The notes beneath the pieces were generated by a model, which ran no database searches, had not been told where the DNA came from, and was given only the letters and a program-made list of their open reading frames with translations. The translations under genes and the position numbers were made by a program. 64,000 bases of DNA from Mytilus californianus (Eukaryota; Mollusca; Bivalvia; Mytilida; Mytilidae), in the NCBI RefSeq assembly GCF_021869535.1, contig NW_026262690.1:9783501-9847500 (forward strand). Direction: 5' to 3'. Shown here in pieces: positions 60,401 to 64,000 of this stretch. Within the stretch, counting starts at the first letter, position 1; each line of letters starts with the position of its first letter.

Positions 60401-61823
60401 GGAAGGATAAAGTAATAGCCATGACATCGTCATTTTTTTCTCAGCTAATTTACAAATAAAAAAGATTAAAAAACTGCTGTACAGTCATATGAGTACAATT
60501 CTGGCAGGTAATTTATCCACTTTATTGTGTGGCCTGTCAGTGTCCTGGTGTCAATTCCACAATACTTGCACAGATTCTCCTATTGGACATGCAGTTGTAC
60601 AGCTGCTTTTTATGCCCCACCTAGTGGCATTATGTTTTTCGGTCTGTGCGTCCGTCCGTTCGTCCGTCCGTTCGTCTGTCCGTCTGTCCCGCTTCAGGTT
60701 AAAGTTTTTCGGGTTAAAGTTTTTGGTCAAAGGTAGTTTTTGATGAAGTTGAAGTCCAATCAACTTGAAACTAAGTACACATGTTTCGTATGATATGATC
60801 TTTCTAATTGTAATGGCAAATTAGAGTTTTGATCCCAATTTCACGGTCCACTGAACATAGAAAATGATAGTGCTAGTGGGGCATACTTGTACTATGGACA
60901 CATTCTTGTTTAATTCTTGATCGTGTGATTATTTGGGTTTCATACATGCTTTAACGCAAATAAGACATCTTGTATTTCTTGAATTCATTTCTACGAGTTT
61001 TTTTGGAGAGTGAATGATTACTCTTTATATGAAAAAGAAGAACACTTTATTAAAATTTGATGAAGGGGATAAAAAGTGCGTGTTGCCTGCAATCTCCAAA
61101 TAATACTTTTTAAAAAAATGGCTCAGTCCATGTAGCCCTGTATAAGAATCTGTGTAAGTTTGGTTGAATTTTACCAAGCTGTTTTCAAGCAGATAAACAG
61201 AAATAACTTTGTCCATGCTTTGGATGGGAAACCCAAATAATCACACAGATCAAAAATCAGAATAGCAGCTGTACAACTGCATGTCCATGTATGGAATTTT
61301 TGTTTCATTTTCTAGGGAACTACAATTAAGAGCTTCAGTTCACAATTTATCTTGGTTTTGTCACATTAAATATATATTTTGTATTGCCATAGCATGTCAT
61401 GTATGCTTTTGCAAATAAATATTGGTAAAGGTATATATTTATATTTCAGACTGGTTACAAGTTTGGTAAAGGTATATATTTATATTTCAGACTGGTTACA
61501 TGTTTGGTAAAGGTATATATTTATATTTCAGACTGGTTACAAGTTTGGTAAAGGTATATATTTATATTTCAGACTGGTTACATGTTTGGTAAAGGTATAT
61601 ATTTATATTTCAGACTGGTTACAAGCTTGGTAAAGGTATATATTTATATTTCAGACTGGTTACATGTTTGGTAAAGGTATATATTTATATTTCAGACTGG
61701 TTACATGTTTGGTAAAGGTATATATTTTGCTGACATGGTGTCAAAGAGTGCCAACTATTGTAGAACTTCAAAGTCTGATCCTACAGGTCTCATGTTGCTG
61801 TGTGAAGTTGCTCTTGGTAACCC
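24382..61823 (+). CDS. PARP1: Poly(ADP-ribose) polymerase 1 (24 exons; 3' end outside window)
   Basis: A nuclear DNA-break sensor that uses NAD+ to build poly(ADP-ribose) on itself, histones and repair factors. Exons were assembled from splice sites, phase and similarity to animal PARP1 as known to me. Total is 2714 coding bases, about 904 residues, against roughly 1014 in vertebrates. Order: Zn1 (C16, C19, H48, C51), Zn2 (C116, C119, H151, C154), bipartite basic NLS about 198-217, Zn3/PADR1 (C283, C286, C300, C310), BRCT about 372-455, WGR (W567-G568-R569), helical regulatory domain about 640-765, ART with H838 of WHGSR and Y872 of GIYFAD. The catalytic Glu is expected in exons beyond the window. 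ATG 24382 is chosen because TAA at 24364 is in frame upstream and the peptide aligns from there. Oddities: a 21-nt exon, a GC-AG intron, splice-site minisatellites, and no DEVD in the NLS. Confidence 0.95.
24700..25445. mobile_element. MITE-like element in intron 1 with repeated CCAAGTCGATCCG motifs
   Basis: The left side has GGGCCAAGTCGATCCGCCCC and a second CCAAGTCGATCC. The right side has the inverse, GGACGGATCGACTTTGGGAC and CGGAACGACTTGG, several times. Inside, a 72-bp block (ACCAAATCATCTGAAGTTAA) is duplicated at 25204-25347. No ORF. Confidence 0.6.
25510..27045 (+). pseudogene. Broken LINE reverse-transcriptase relic in intron 1
   Basis: Reads [10 protein letters not shown], (insertion), [17 protein letters not shown] and [15 protein letters not shown]. 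After a frameshift and a TGA it continues [34 protein letters not shown] and [17 protein letters not shown], and after another shift [13 protein letters not shown] and [11 protein letters not shown]. These are the N-terminal motifs of a non-LTR reverse transcriptase (CR1/Jockey-like). The YADD region is missing, so the copy is truncated at its 3' end as well. It is dead. Confidence 0.85.
25607..26368. mobile_element. 762-bp TIR element inserted in the LINE relic
   Basis: Ends are CAGTCAGGGGACTTATTGAA and its inverse TAAGTAAGTCCCCTGACTG, with about 50 bp of imperfect TIR including AAATCACTTATTTAAG. TATAT flanks both sides (25602-25606 and 26369-26373). Removing the element with one TATAT restores the LINE reading frame (FSYI joined to KSTRTDS). 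No transposase; superfamily not assigned. Confidence 0.85.
27818..27838 (+). CDS. PARP1: PARP1 exon 2: 21-nt microexon in Zn1
   Basis: Seven codons, SPVFDGK, between TTTTTCAG and GTGAGT. The peptide matches the conserved SPMFDGK of PARP1 Zn1 and fits in phase 0 on both sides. Confidence 0.93.
27845..28237 (+). mobile_element. Helitron-like repeat ending in CTAG
   Basis: A dispersed repeat whose 3' end has the hairpin AGGCTCT...AGAGCCT (28208-28233) followed directly by CTAG (28234-28237) and T. Hairpin plus CTAG before T is the classical Helitron 3' end. A related 3' end lies at 57411-57431 (AGGCT-CTTTAC-AGCCT, CTAG, T). No ORF of its own. Confidence 0.6.
28523..28646 (+). CDS. PARP1: PARP1 exon 3: second half of Zn1
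   Basis: Residues 43-83 plus one base. Contains [15 protein letters not shown], with zinc ligands H48 and C51, and [18 protein letters not shown]. Donor GTTTGT; phase 1. Confidence 0.93.
29300..29745. repeat. 25-bp minisatellite
   Basis: About 17 copies of AAGAATGTACCAAGTGTGAT plus GTTAT, with A/G alternation at one position (TATAAG or TATGAG), fading into degenerate copies on both sides. Confidence 0.92.
30452..32047 (+). mobile_element. HINE-like element with ~160-bp tandem core
   Basis: It starts with the palindrome TATATGACCGCAAAA / TTTTTGCGGTCATATA and ACGGCGTCGTCG. The core has about seven units of roughly 160 bp (AACTTGTGTGTAAGTGTATG, CACAAGGTTCCATATCACA, TTTGGGGGTAATTGCC) arranged as alternating pairs of about 323 bp. 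Near the end CTGCGGTCGTATCAAG inverts the 5' end, followed by the hairpin CTGC-ACCCA-GCAG. Several short frames along the array are shadows. Confidence 0.7.
32587..33240 (+). mobile_element. HINE-like element without long array
   Basis: ATACACCTGTTTAGG at the start is mirrored by AACAGGTGTATC at 33205-33216, followed by GGCTCATGGCGCAGCTC. A GTCTGTCTGTCCGTC run follows the head, as in the elements at 41374 and 60609. Contains a G17 run at 33121-33137. Confidence 0.55.
33639..33763 (+). CDS. PARP1: PARP1 exon 4: linker and first half of Zn2 (GC donor)
   Basis: Residues 84-125: a Gly/Glu-rich linker, then [19 protein letters not shown] with C116 and C119. The exon must end at 33763 (AAG), because the only GT nearby (33768) would bring an in-frame TGA across the junction. 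The donor is therefore GCAGGT, a GC-AG intron. The resulting spacing to RISKK matches other PARP1 proteins. Confidence 0.9.
34640..34779 (+). CDS. PARP1: PARP1 exon 5: second half of Zn2
   Basis: Residues 126-171 plus two bases. Contains [11 protein letters not shown] and [18 protein letters not shown], with H151 and C154. Donor GTAGGT. Confidence 0.92.
34800..35385. repeat. 31-bp minisatellite just inside intron 5
   Basis: About 19 copies of GGCTGCCCTATGAAAGCTTA plus CTCATTTATAA. It starts about 20 bp after the donor of exon 5 but carries no exon sequence. Degenerate relatives recur at 35600-35780 (TACATGTACAAGCAGGATAT added). Confidence 0.92.
35455..35600 (+). repeat. Dispersed mussel repeat
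   Basis: Contains GGCCAGCTGAAGGACGCCTC, CGGGTGCGGGAATTTCTCG and TTTGACACATTCCCCATTTC, wording I recognise as a frequent Mytilus repeat. It splits the 31-bp minisatellite. Only its 3' part is present at 53755-53822. Confidence 0.65.
35790..37336 (+). other. Rest of PARP1 intron 5
   Basis: AT-rich and without clear repeats or additional exons. Frames seen on either strand lack splice context. Confidence 0.5.
37337..37411 (+). CDS. PARP1: PARP1 exon 6: linker after Zn2
   Basis: Begins with one base that completes Lys172, then [20 protein letters not shown]. Donor GTAAGT after two bases of a Gly codon. Confidence 0.9.
38079..38169 (+). CDS. PARP1: PARP1 exon 7: bipartite nuclear localisation signal
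   Basis: Residues 197-227: [20 protein letters not shown] followed by an acidic stretch. Two basic clusters match the PARP1 NLS. The DEVD caspase site found between these clusters in vertebrates is absent. Donor GTTTTA is weak. Confidence 0.9.
38729..38845 (+). CDS. PARP1: PARP1 exon 8: helical part of Zn3/PADR1
   Basis: Residues 228-266, phase 0 both sides. Contains [18 protein letters not shown] and ends [11 protein letters not shown]. The last 45 bases and the donor are duplicated in the following intron. Confidence 0.92.
38846..38965. repeat. Duplicated 3' edge and donor of exon 8
   Basis: After the real donor at 38846, GAACTGAACGGACAAGAGAT and GGGAAAGCAAGGTAATTT repeat the exon end, giving a second donor at 38902. 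A third, shorter copy (GGGAGAGCAAGGTAATTTT) gives a donor at 38952. Spacings are 56 and 50 bp. Confidence 0.9.
39048..40355 (+). mobile_element. HINE-like element(s) with ~160-bp core in intron 8
   Basis: A decayed copy starts at 39048 (ATTATACCCCACGCTAGGGG). A second starts at 39408 with TATACCCCACGCAACGGGTT. It has about five tandem units (TTGTCATCGCAACTCCTCTC, AATAAGGACATACTACGTAG, AGGAGTTACGCCCCTTTGAA) and ends with GACGTGGGGTAT, the inverse of the head, and the perfect palindrome GTGAGCGCGCTCAC (40335-40348). The overlapping + strand frames at 39388-40040 are repeat shadows. Confidence 0.7.
40667..41335. mobile_element. 669-bp Tc1/mariner-type MITE in intron 8
   Basis: TACTGTAAACCGGGAAATTT at the left is mirrored by AAATTTCCCTGTTTACAGTA at the right, with TA at both outer edges as expected for a TA target duplication. 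Subterminal CGCGAAAATAGCG-type motifs. No transposase. Confidence 0.75.
41374..41620 (+). mobile_element. Short HINE-like repeat in intron 8
   Basis: Head ATGCCCCACCTACGATAGTA and GTAGGGG, then a CTGTCTGTCCGTCTGTC run. Tail GTGGGGCATCCGTG inverts the head, then GTGT-ACTATGG-ACAC, then ATTCTTG before TTT. A second copy lies at 60609-60915 in intron 23. Confidence 0.7.
41778..41860 (+). CDS. PARP1: PARP1 exon 9: Zn3 with first two zinc ligands
   Basis: Residues 267-293 plus two bases: [20 protein letters not shown], with C283 and C286. Donor GTGAGT. Confidence 0.93.
41893..42090 (-). repeat. Decayed Mytilus dispersed repeat in intron 9
   Basis: TTGTCAATAAGACATCTATC and ACCATATGACCTTCAACAAT follow the reverse of the 3950-4445 family. 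Diverged; no coding. Confidence 0.5.
42381..42500 (+). CDS. PARP1: PARP1 exon 10: rest of the Zn3 zinc ribbon
   Basis: Residues 294-333: [14 protein letters not shown] with C300 and C310, then [11 protein letters not shown]. Donor GTAAGT. Confidence 0.93.
42577..42801. repeat. 56-bp minisatellite in intron 10
   Basis: Four copies of TGAAATATAGCAATATACTA, then TATCATAATATTGTCTTTAG and TTCCCTTCTCTTTGTC, almost identical. No exon sequence included. Confidence 0.93.
42967..43071 (+). CDS. PARP1: PARP1 exon 11: post-Zn3 linker
   Basis: Residues 334-368: [18 protein letters not shown] followed by a D4 run and a Ser-rich acidic stretch. Donor GTAGTT after two bases of a Gly codon. Confidence 0.9.
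43072..44189 (+). other. PARP1 intron 11
   Basis: AT-rich. Includes a four-copy 24-bp minisatellite at 43908-44003 (CAGTGGTCAGGGCTAGTAAC plus ATAT). The 106-codon frame at 43172-43492 has no splice support. Confidence 0.7.
44190..44335 (+). CDS. PARP1: PARP1 exon 12: first half of BRCT
   Basis: Residues 369-417: [20 protein letters not shown], then [12 protein letters not shown]. Donor GTATCC, phase 1. Confidence 0.92.
45309..45454 (+). CDS. PARP1: PARP1 exon 13: second half of BRCT
   Basis: Residues 418-466: [38 protein letters not shown]. Donor GTAAGT. The 3' part is duplicated in the intron. Confidence 0.93.
45500..45592. repeat. Duplicated 3' edge and donor of exon 13
   Basis: CTAGACAGTGTACAGAAAGG through GTGTCCTGGGGCACTGAT repeats about 70 bases of exon 13, followed by GTATGTTTAATCTGTT where the original has GTAAGTTAAATCTGTC. 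It gives a decoy donor at 45574, 119 bp after the real one. Confidence 0.92.
45730..46145 (+). mobile_element. HINE-like element in intron 13
   Basis: Head TGCCCCCGCCATAGCGGAGG and GGGCA (palindrome), then two units of the 155-bp core seen in reverse at 16870-18135 (CTCAACCAAATGTTATGAAA). Tail GCGGGGGCATCATCTG inverts the head, then TGTGTTCCATGGACACA. Confidence 0.75.
46463..46532 (+). CDS. PARP1: PARP1 exon 14: linker after BRCT
   Basis: Residues 467-489 plus one base: a Ser/Lys-rich peptide, [19 protein letters not shown]. Identified by phase and position; little conservation is expected here. Confidence 0.8.
46533..48025 (+). other. PARP1 intron 14
   Basis: AT-rich with no clear exon. 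Near 47395 a short GACCTTTTTGTCCGTCAGTC stretch resembles the start of the HINE-like repeats. Confidence 0.5.
48026..48103 (+). CDS. PARP1: PARP1 exon 15: entry to WGR
   Basis: Residues 490-515: [19 protein letters not shown], matching the [12 protein letters not shown] of PARP1. Donor GTAAAT. Confidence 0.92.
48717..48849 (+). CDS. PARP1: PARP1 exon 16: WGR domain, first part
   Basis: Residues 516-559: [20 protein letters not shown]. Donor GTAAGT. Confidence 0.94.
50031..50229 (+). CDS. PARP1: PARP1 exon 17: WGR domain, second part
   Basis: Residues 560-626: [20 protein letters not shown] with W567-G568-R569, then [13 protein letters not shown] and [11 protein letters not shown]. Donor GTATGT. 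The frame at 50059-50250 is the same reading frame running past the donor. Confidence 0.95.
50230..52568 (+). other. PARP1 intron 17
   Basis: A 62-bp direct duplication at about 50760-50885 (CACCAATAGTTTCTATCATC, ACAGACATGTAGAT) is the only repeat seen. Near 49797, in the preceding intron, a CAGAGC-CATCAA-GCTCT hairpin echoes the one at 29038. No extra exon found. Confidence 0.55.
52569..52694 (+). CDS. PARP1: PARP1 exon 18: start of the helical regulatory domain
   Basis: Residues 627-668: [20 protein letters not shown], then AMLEFE. Phase 0 both ends; donor GTATTT. Confidence 0.95.
52695..53847 (+). other. PARP1 intron 18
   Basis: Contains a minus-orientation Mytilus dispersed repeat at about 53090-53300 (TGATTGCCAGTGAGACATCT, CCACCAGAGACCAAAAG) and the 3' part of the 35455-type repeat at 53755-53822. 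Confidence 0.6.
53848..53931 (+). CDS. PARP1: PARP1 exon 19: helical domain
   Basis: Residues 669-696: [28 protein letters not shown]. Donor GTAAAG. Confidence 0.95.
53932..54650 (+). other. PARP1 intron 19, unique part
   Basis: AT-rich; nothing recognisable before the acceptor array begins at 54651. Confidence 0.5.
54651..55670. repeat. 68-bp minisatellite carrying 15 copies of the exon 20 acceptor
   Basis: The unit is CTATTGGAGAAAGGAGG, ATATTGGATGATAG, TTTGTTAGTTGTTTTAAATA, AGGACTTGTTATTACAG. AG dinucleotides fall at 54702 and then exactly every 68 bp to the real acceptor at 55654. The first 14-17 bases of exon 20 are in every unit. Reading from any decoy gives TAG after 12 codons. Confidence 0.95.
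55655..55777 (+). CDS. PARP1: PARP1 exon 20: helical domain
   Basis: Residues 697-737: [37 protein letters not shown]. The true start is the last of 15 near-identical acceptors, because only there does the frame continue. Donor GTATGA. Confidence 0.95.
56067..56452. repeat. 56-bp minisatellite carrying 7 copies of the exon 21 acceptor
   Basis: The unit is TCTAAGACGGAGATGTTAGA, TAACTTACCAGAGATTTATA, CAATATTTAATTTCAG. Acceptors end at 56086, 56142, 56198, 56254, 56310, 56366 and the real 56422. About 35 bases of the exon start are repeated. The nearest decoy reads TCC AAG ACG TAG, an immediate stop. Confidence 0.95.
56423..56545 (+). CDS. PARP1: PARP1 exon 21: end of helical domain into ART
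   Basis: Residues 738-778: [20 protein letters not shown], then [17 protein letters not shown]. Only the seventh acceptor copy leads into the ongoing frame. Donor GTAAGT. Confidence 0.94.
56546..58038 (+). other. PARP1 intron 21, with a Helitron-like 3' end
   Basis: At 57411-57431 ACAGGCTCTTTACAGCCT is followed by CTAG and T, as at 28208-28237. The element body probably starts before 57350. The frames at 57584-57866 lack support. Confidence 0.5.
58039..58137 (+). CDS. PARP1: PARP1 exon 22: ART domain
   Basis: Residues 779-811: [24 protein letters not shown]. Donor GTATGT, the first of 21 equivalents. Confidence 0.94.
58101..59397. repeat. 61-bp minisatellite carrying 21 copies of the exon 22 donor
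   Basis: Donors fall at 58138 and every 61 bp to 59358. Each unit repeats about 35 exon bases (CTACACATAACCAGTACGAC, CTTGTTGTGGAAGAG) followed by GTATGT or GTTTGT, AGAATATC and AGATACATGTAG. A block of about 360 bp at 58340-58700 is repeated 671 bp (11 units) later at 59011-59370, including its private variants, showing a second, higher-order duplication. Confidence 0.95.
59725..59877 (+). CDS. PARP1: PARP1 exon 23: ART active-site histidine
   Basis: Residues 812-862: [48 protein letters not shown]838 binds the NAD+ ribose by family knowledge. Donor GTAAGT. Confidence 0.96.
59900..59940. repeat. Duplicated 3' edge and donor of exon 23
   Basis: CTACGTATAGCTCTTTCTGA and GGCACCTGTGGTAAGTTA repeat the last 30 or so bases of exon 23 with its GTAAGT donor, now at 59933, 55 bp after the real donor at 59878. 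Confidence 0.9.
59941..60608 (+). other. PARP1 intron 23, unique part
   Basis: AT-rich with no gene. CATTTTCTAGGGAATTACAA near 60078 recurs at about 61305 (CATTTTCTAGGGAACTACAA), a dispersed direct repeat flanking the HINE-like element. Confidence 0.5.
60609..60915 (+). mobile_element. Short HINE-like repeat in intron 23
   Basis: Head TATGCCCCACCTAGTGGCAT, GTCCGTCCGTTCGTC run, tail AGTGGGGCATACTTG, then GTACTATGGACACATTCTTG before TTT. Same family as 41374-41620. The three overlapping frames here are shadows. Confidence 0.7.
61423..61720. repeat. 41-bp minisatellite carrying 7 copies of the exon 24 acceptor
   Basis: The unit is ACTGGTTACAAGTTTGGTAA, AGGTATATATTTATATTTCAG. Acceptors end at 61449, 61490, 61531, 61572, 61613, 61654 and the real 61695. 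The repeated exon part covers the codons for [10 protein letters not shown]. Copies alternate between TTACAAG (Lys) and TTACATG (Met); the real exon has Met. Confidence 0.95.
61696..61823 (+). CDS. PARP1: PARP1 exon 24: ART active-site tyrosine
   Basis: Residues 863-904 plus two bases: [20 protein letters not shown], then [12 protein letters not shown]872 is the second residue of the H-Y-E triad. Donor GTAAGT after CC of a Pro codon. Later exons are outside the window. Confidence 0.95.
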
Positions 61824-64000
61824 GTAAGTAGAAGTGATCTAATTGGCTAAAAAATCAGAAATATTATCAATCTTTGTATAAAGAAGATTTTGATCAATGT
61901 AAGGAAATTGGAAGAGAAGCCACCCCACTTCGTTTTTGTTTTGGGGAGTGCAAGAGGTGATAGCTTTTCCCTATACCAATAGCTCTTTGATCTGTTCTTT
62001 AGAGCTTTTGGACATTTAAAAAAAAGGTATCTTCTTCTTTTTACTGTACTCCTGCTGTGATGCACCACATCAATGATAACATCATAATTATAAAAGGCCT
62101 CCATAAATGAACCATGATATTTTATAAGATTAAAACAATGTGTTGTTTCACAAGAAGAAAACATATGACATTTCTAGCAATATAAAGACTGCAATTGTTC
62201 CATCAAATGTGAAAGCTGTATATATATATATAATATATATTTGATACGAAAAATTAGCTATAAATGTTTTAATTCATTAATAATATCAACAAGAAGGGGA
62301 AACAAACTATAATATATACAAACAAACCCAACAGTTACAGAGAAATCAATATTTGAGGTAAAGTGAAAATCAGTAAAAGTTAACATACCTTAGAAAGCTC
62401 ATCTTGTCACTGTATCAGGGATATTAAAACCATTAAAAGTAACACAAATTTTTATGACTTGTTAGGACTTTGTCATCCTTTATTTCTTGAATTTAAATAC
62501 AGATTCCATGATATTTCTTTCTGTTGAACCTTAAGTATTACCTGACTCTCTTAAGACATTTTGAGTAAAGTCTTTATTATGTTAATTGTACACAGCATCT
62601 ATATCTGTGTGAATATCAGAAATATCTTCGAAAATTTTACGGTCGCTATCATGATTACTTAATTTGGGTAACAATTTATTTTAGTCTTATCAATAAATAC
62701 CTATTATGAAAAGTATATATTTATTCAACAGATATCACACAAAATTACAAATACAGATAATACTATGAAAAAGTGTGTGTTAAAATAATATAATGGAATG
62801 ATTTATCCTTTGAAAGATTTATGTTGGAATCTCGAACTGAAATACATAGATATTTAACATTTTGACAGAAACCAGGTTTCAAGGGAGATAACTCAATTTT
62901 TTCAAATGTCAGTAAATTGTTGATTTATATTCAACAAATGTTTAGCTTCAATTATCCAGTTTAAAACTTTAAAAGGTGTTGTCATGGTTGTTTCAACTAA
63001 ATTTATATAATGCCCAATATTCTCTTTATGCTGATAATGATTACATTTATTTAATTTTTTTTTTATTTAAAGAGAGATGACAATAACTAATCGTCCATAT
63101 TAACAAAACAAGTACTACAAAATCAGTTAGCACAAAATTAGTTCAGTGAATTATATGTTCAAGTCACATGATACAAGTTTCTGGTGATTATAATTTTCAG
63201 GAAATTATTAAACTAATGCATGCATATATACTAAACTAAATCTCTAAATGTTTTATCACGAATCAATAATGTATAATAGACTCAAAAAATTATTCTGTGA
63301 ATGTTTGATAAAAAACTTTTACTGCTAATTAACTTTCTGGTTTTGGTGCAGAAATGTACTGTTCATGACCATAATAAGCAATCAACACAGAATCATGGAG
63401 CACCTGTATAATAAGCGAGATGATAGAGCAATTTTTATTTATTGATTTTTTAAAGTTTTCCAAGTATTTTCCATTTAAGAAATAATTCTCTCATGCCATG
63501 CTCAGAATGCTTTTTTTTTCAAACATGAATAGGCATTATATTTCAATAGATTTAGAATTTTTTGGTTCTTATCAGAAAATTCAGAACTTTTTGTACTTTG
63601 AAAAGGACTTAAAAGACACATTTGAAAGCAACCATTTTGATTTTATGAAGCACAATCATCTTGAAACCAACTATTACACAATAAAAAGTACTAAAACATG
63701 TTAACTTACTTTTAAAATGATTTCATTTAATTTCCTAGCAAACAACACCAACAGAAATTACCATTTTGAACTCTGGTGTTGTGAAAAATACAATTGATGC
63801 TAAGATTTTAATTGTGACATCAGGTAATTGCCTCCCATGTTCTATTAGAATAAGAACATTTTTTTTTTGTTCCTATCGTGATGCATTGTGATGGAAACAG
63901 AAATACTTGGGGTCTCTCTGTCCATTCTTGTTAGCACTCTCACATGTACATCAGACCTGCCAACTATCCTGATTTTGGCTGTATCATCCCGATTTTCATG
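61824..64000 (+). other. PARP1 intron 24, continues past the window
   Basis: AT-rich with a short TATA microsatellite near 62221. I searched for the next exon (after GNP, expected to resemble YELK..H) and did not find it. The frames at 61847-62164 (minus) and 63498-63704 have no splice support. Confidence 0.6.

Noticed and set aside
63720..63830. Possible next PARP1 exon after TTTCCTAG
   Set aside because: The following sequence has an early stop in the required phase and no resemblance to the expected C-terminal ART segment.
1..64000. tRNA or rRNA genes
   Set aside because: No cloverleaf with conserved A/B boxes and no conserved rRNA segments were noticed on reading; a tRNAscan run would be decisive.

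Overview
This is eukaryotic nuclear DNA, AT-rich, intron-rich and full of tandem and dispersed repeats. It most likely comes from a mussel of the genus Mytilus. The evidence is an animal PARP1 gene plus dispersed repeats that I recognise as abundant in Mytilus (about 3950-4445, 1255-1425, 35455-35600). The species call is recognition, not a search.

Layout. (1) 1-3560: the 3' end of an unidentified + strand gene (two or three exons, stop at 3281, AATAAA at 3552). (2) 3.6-24 kb: no intact gene. It holds MITE hairpins, minisatellites (29 bp, 57 bp), LINE relics, a three-level nest of Helentron/HINE-like elements (9842-13825), a 4.4-kb inverted-repeat block (13939-18328) and a 2748-bp element with long terminal inverted repeats, a 9-bp target duplication and a broken NADAR gene inside (19114-21861). 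(3) 24.1-64 kb: one + strand gene, poly(ADP-ribose) polymerase 1. I could assemble 24 coding exons from 24382 to 61823 with consistent phases, giving about 904 residues in the order Zn1, Zn2, NLS, Zn3/PADR1, BRCT, WGR, helical domain and the first part of the ART catalytic domain. The last roughly 100 residues, including the catalytic glutamate, lie beyond the window.

The most striking feature is the repeat structure of PARP1 itself. At seven exon-intron boundaries in its central and 3' half, the exon edge with its splice site has been tandemly copied. Units of 68, 56 and 41 bp put 15, 7 and 7 acceptors in front of exons 20, 21 and 24. A 61-bp unit puts 21 donors behind exon 22. Smaller duplications copy the donors of exons 8, 13 and 23. 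That makes about 50 decoy splice sites, and every simple use of a decoy that I translated gives a stop or a frameshift before or inside the catalytic domain. I know of no description of this pattern.

Other points: one well-supported GC-AG intron, a 21-nt microexon inside zinc finger 1, no DEVD caspase site in the NLS linker, an E2F-like site upstream of the PARP1 start, and a recurring architecture (5' palindromic head, tandem core, inverted copy of the 5' end, small hairpin, CTTG or CTAG followed by T) shared by many otherwise dissimilar repeats.
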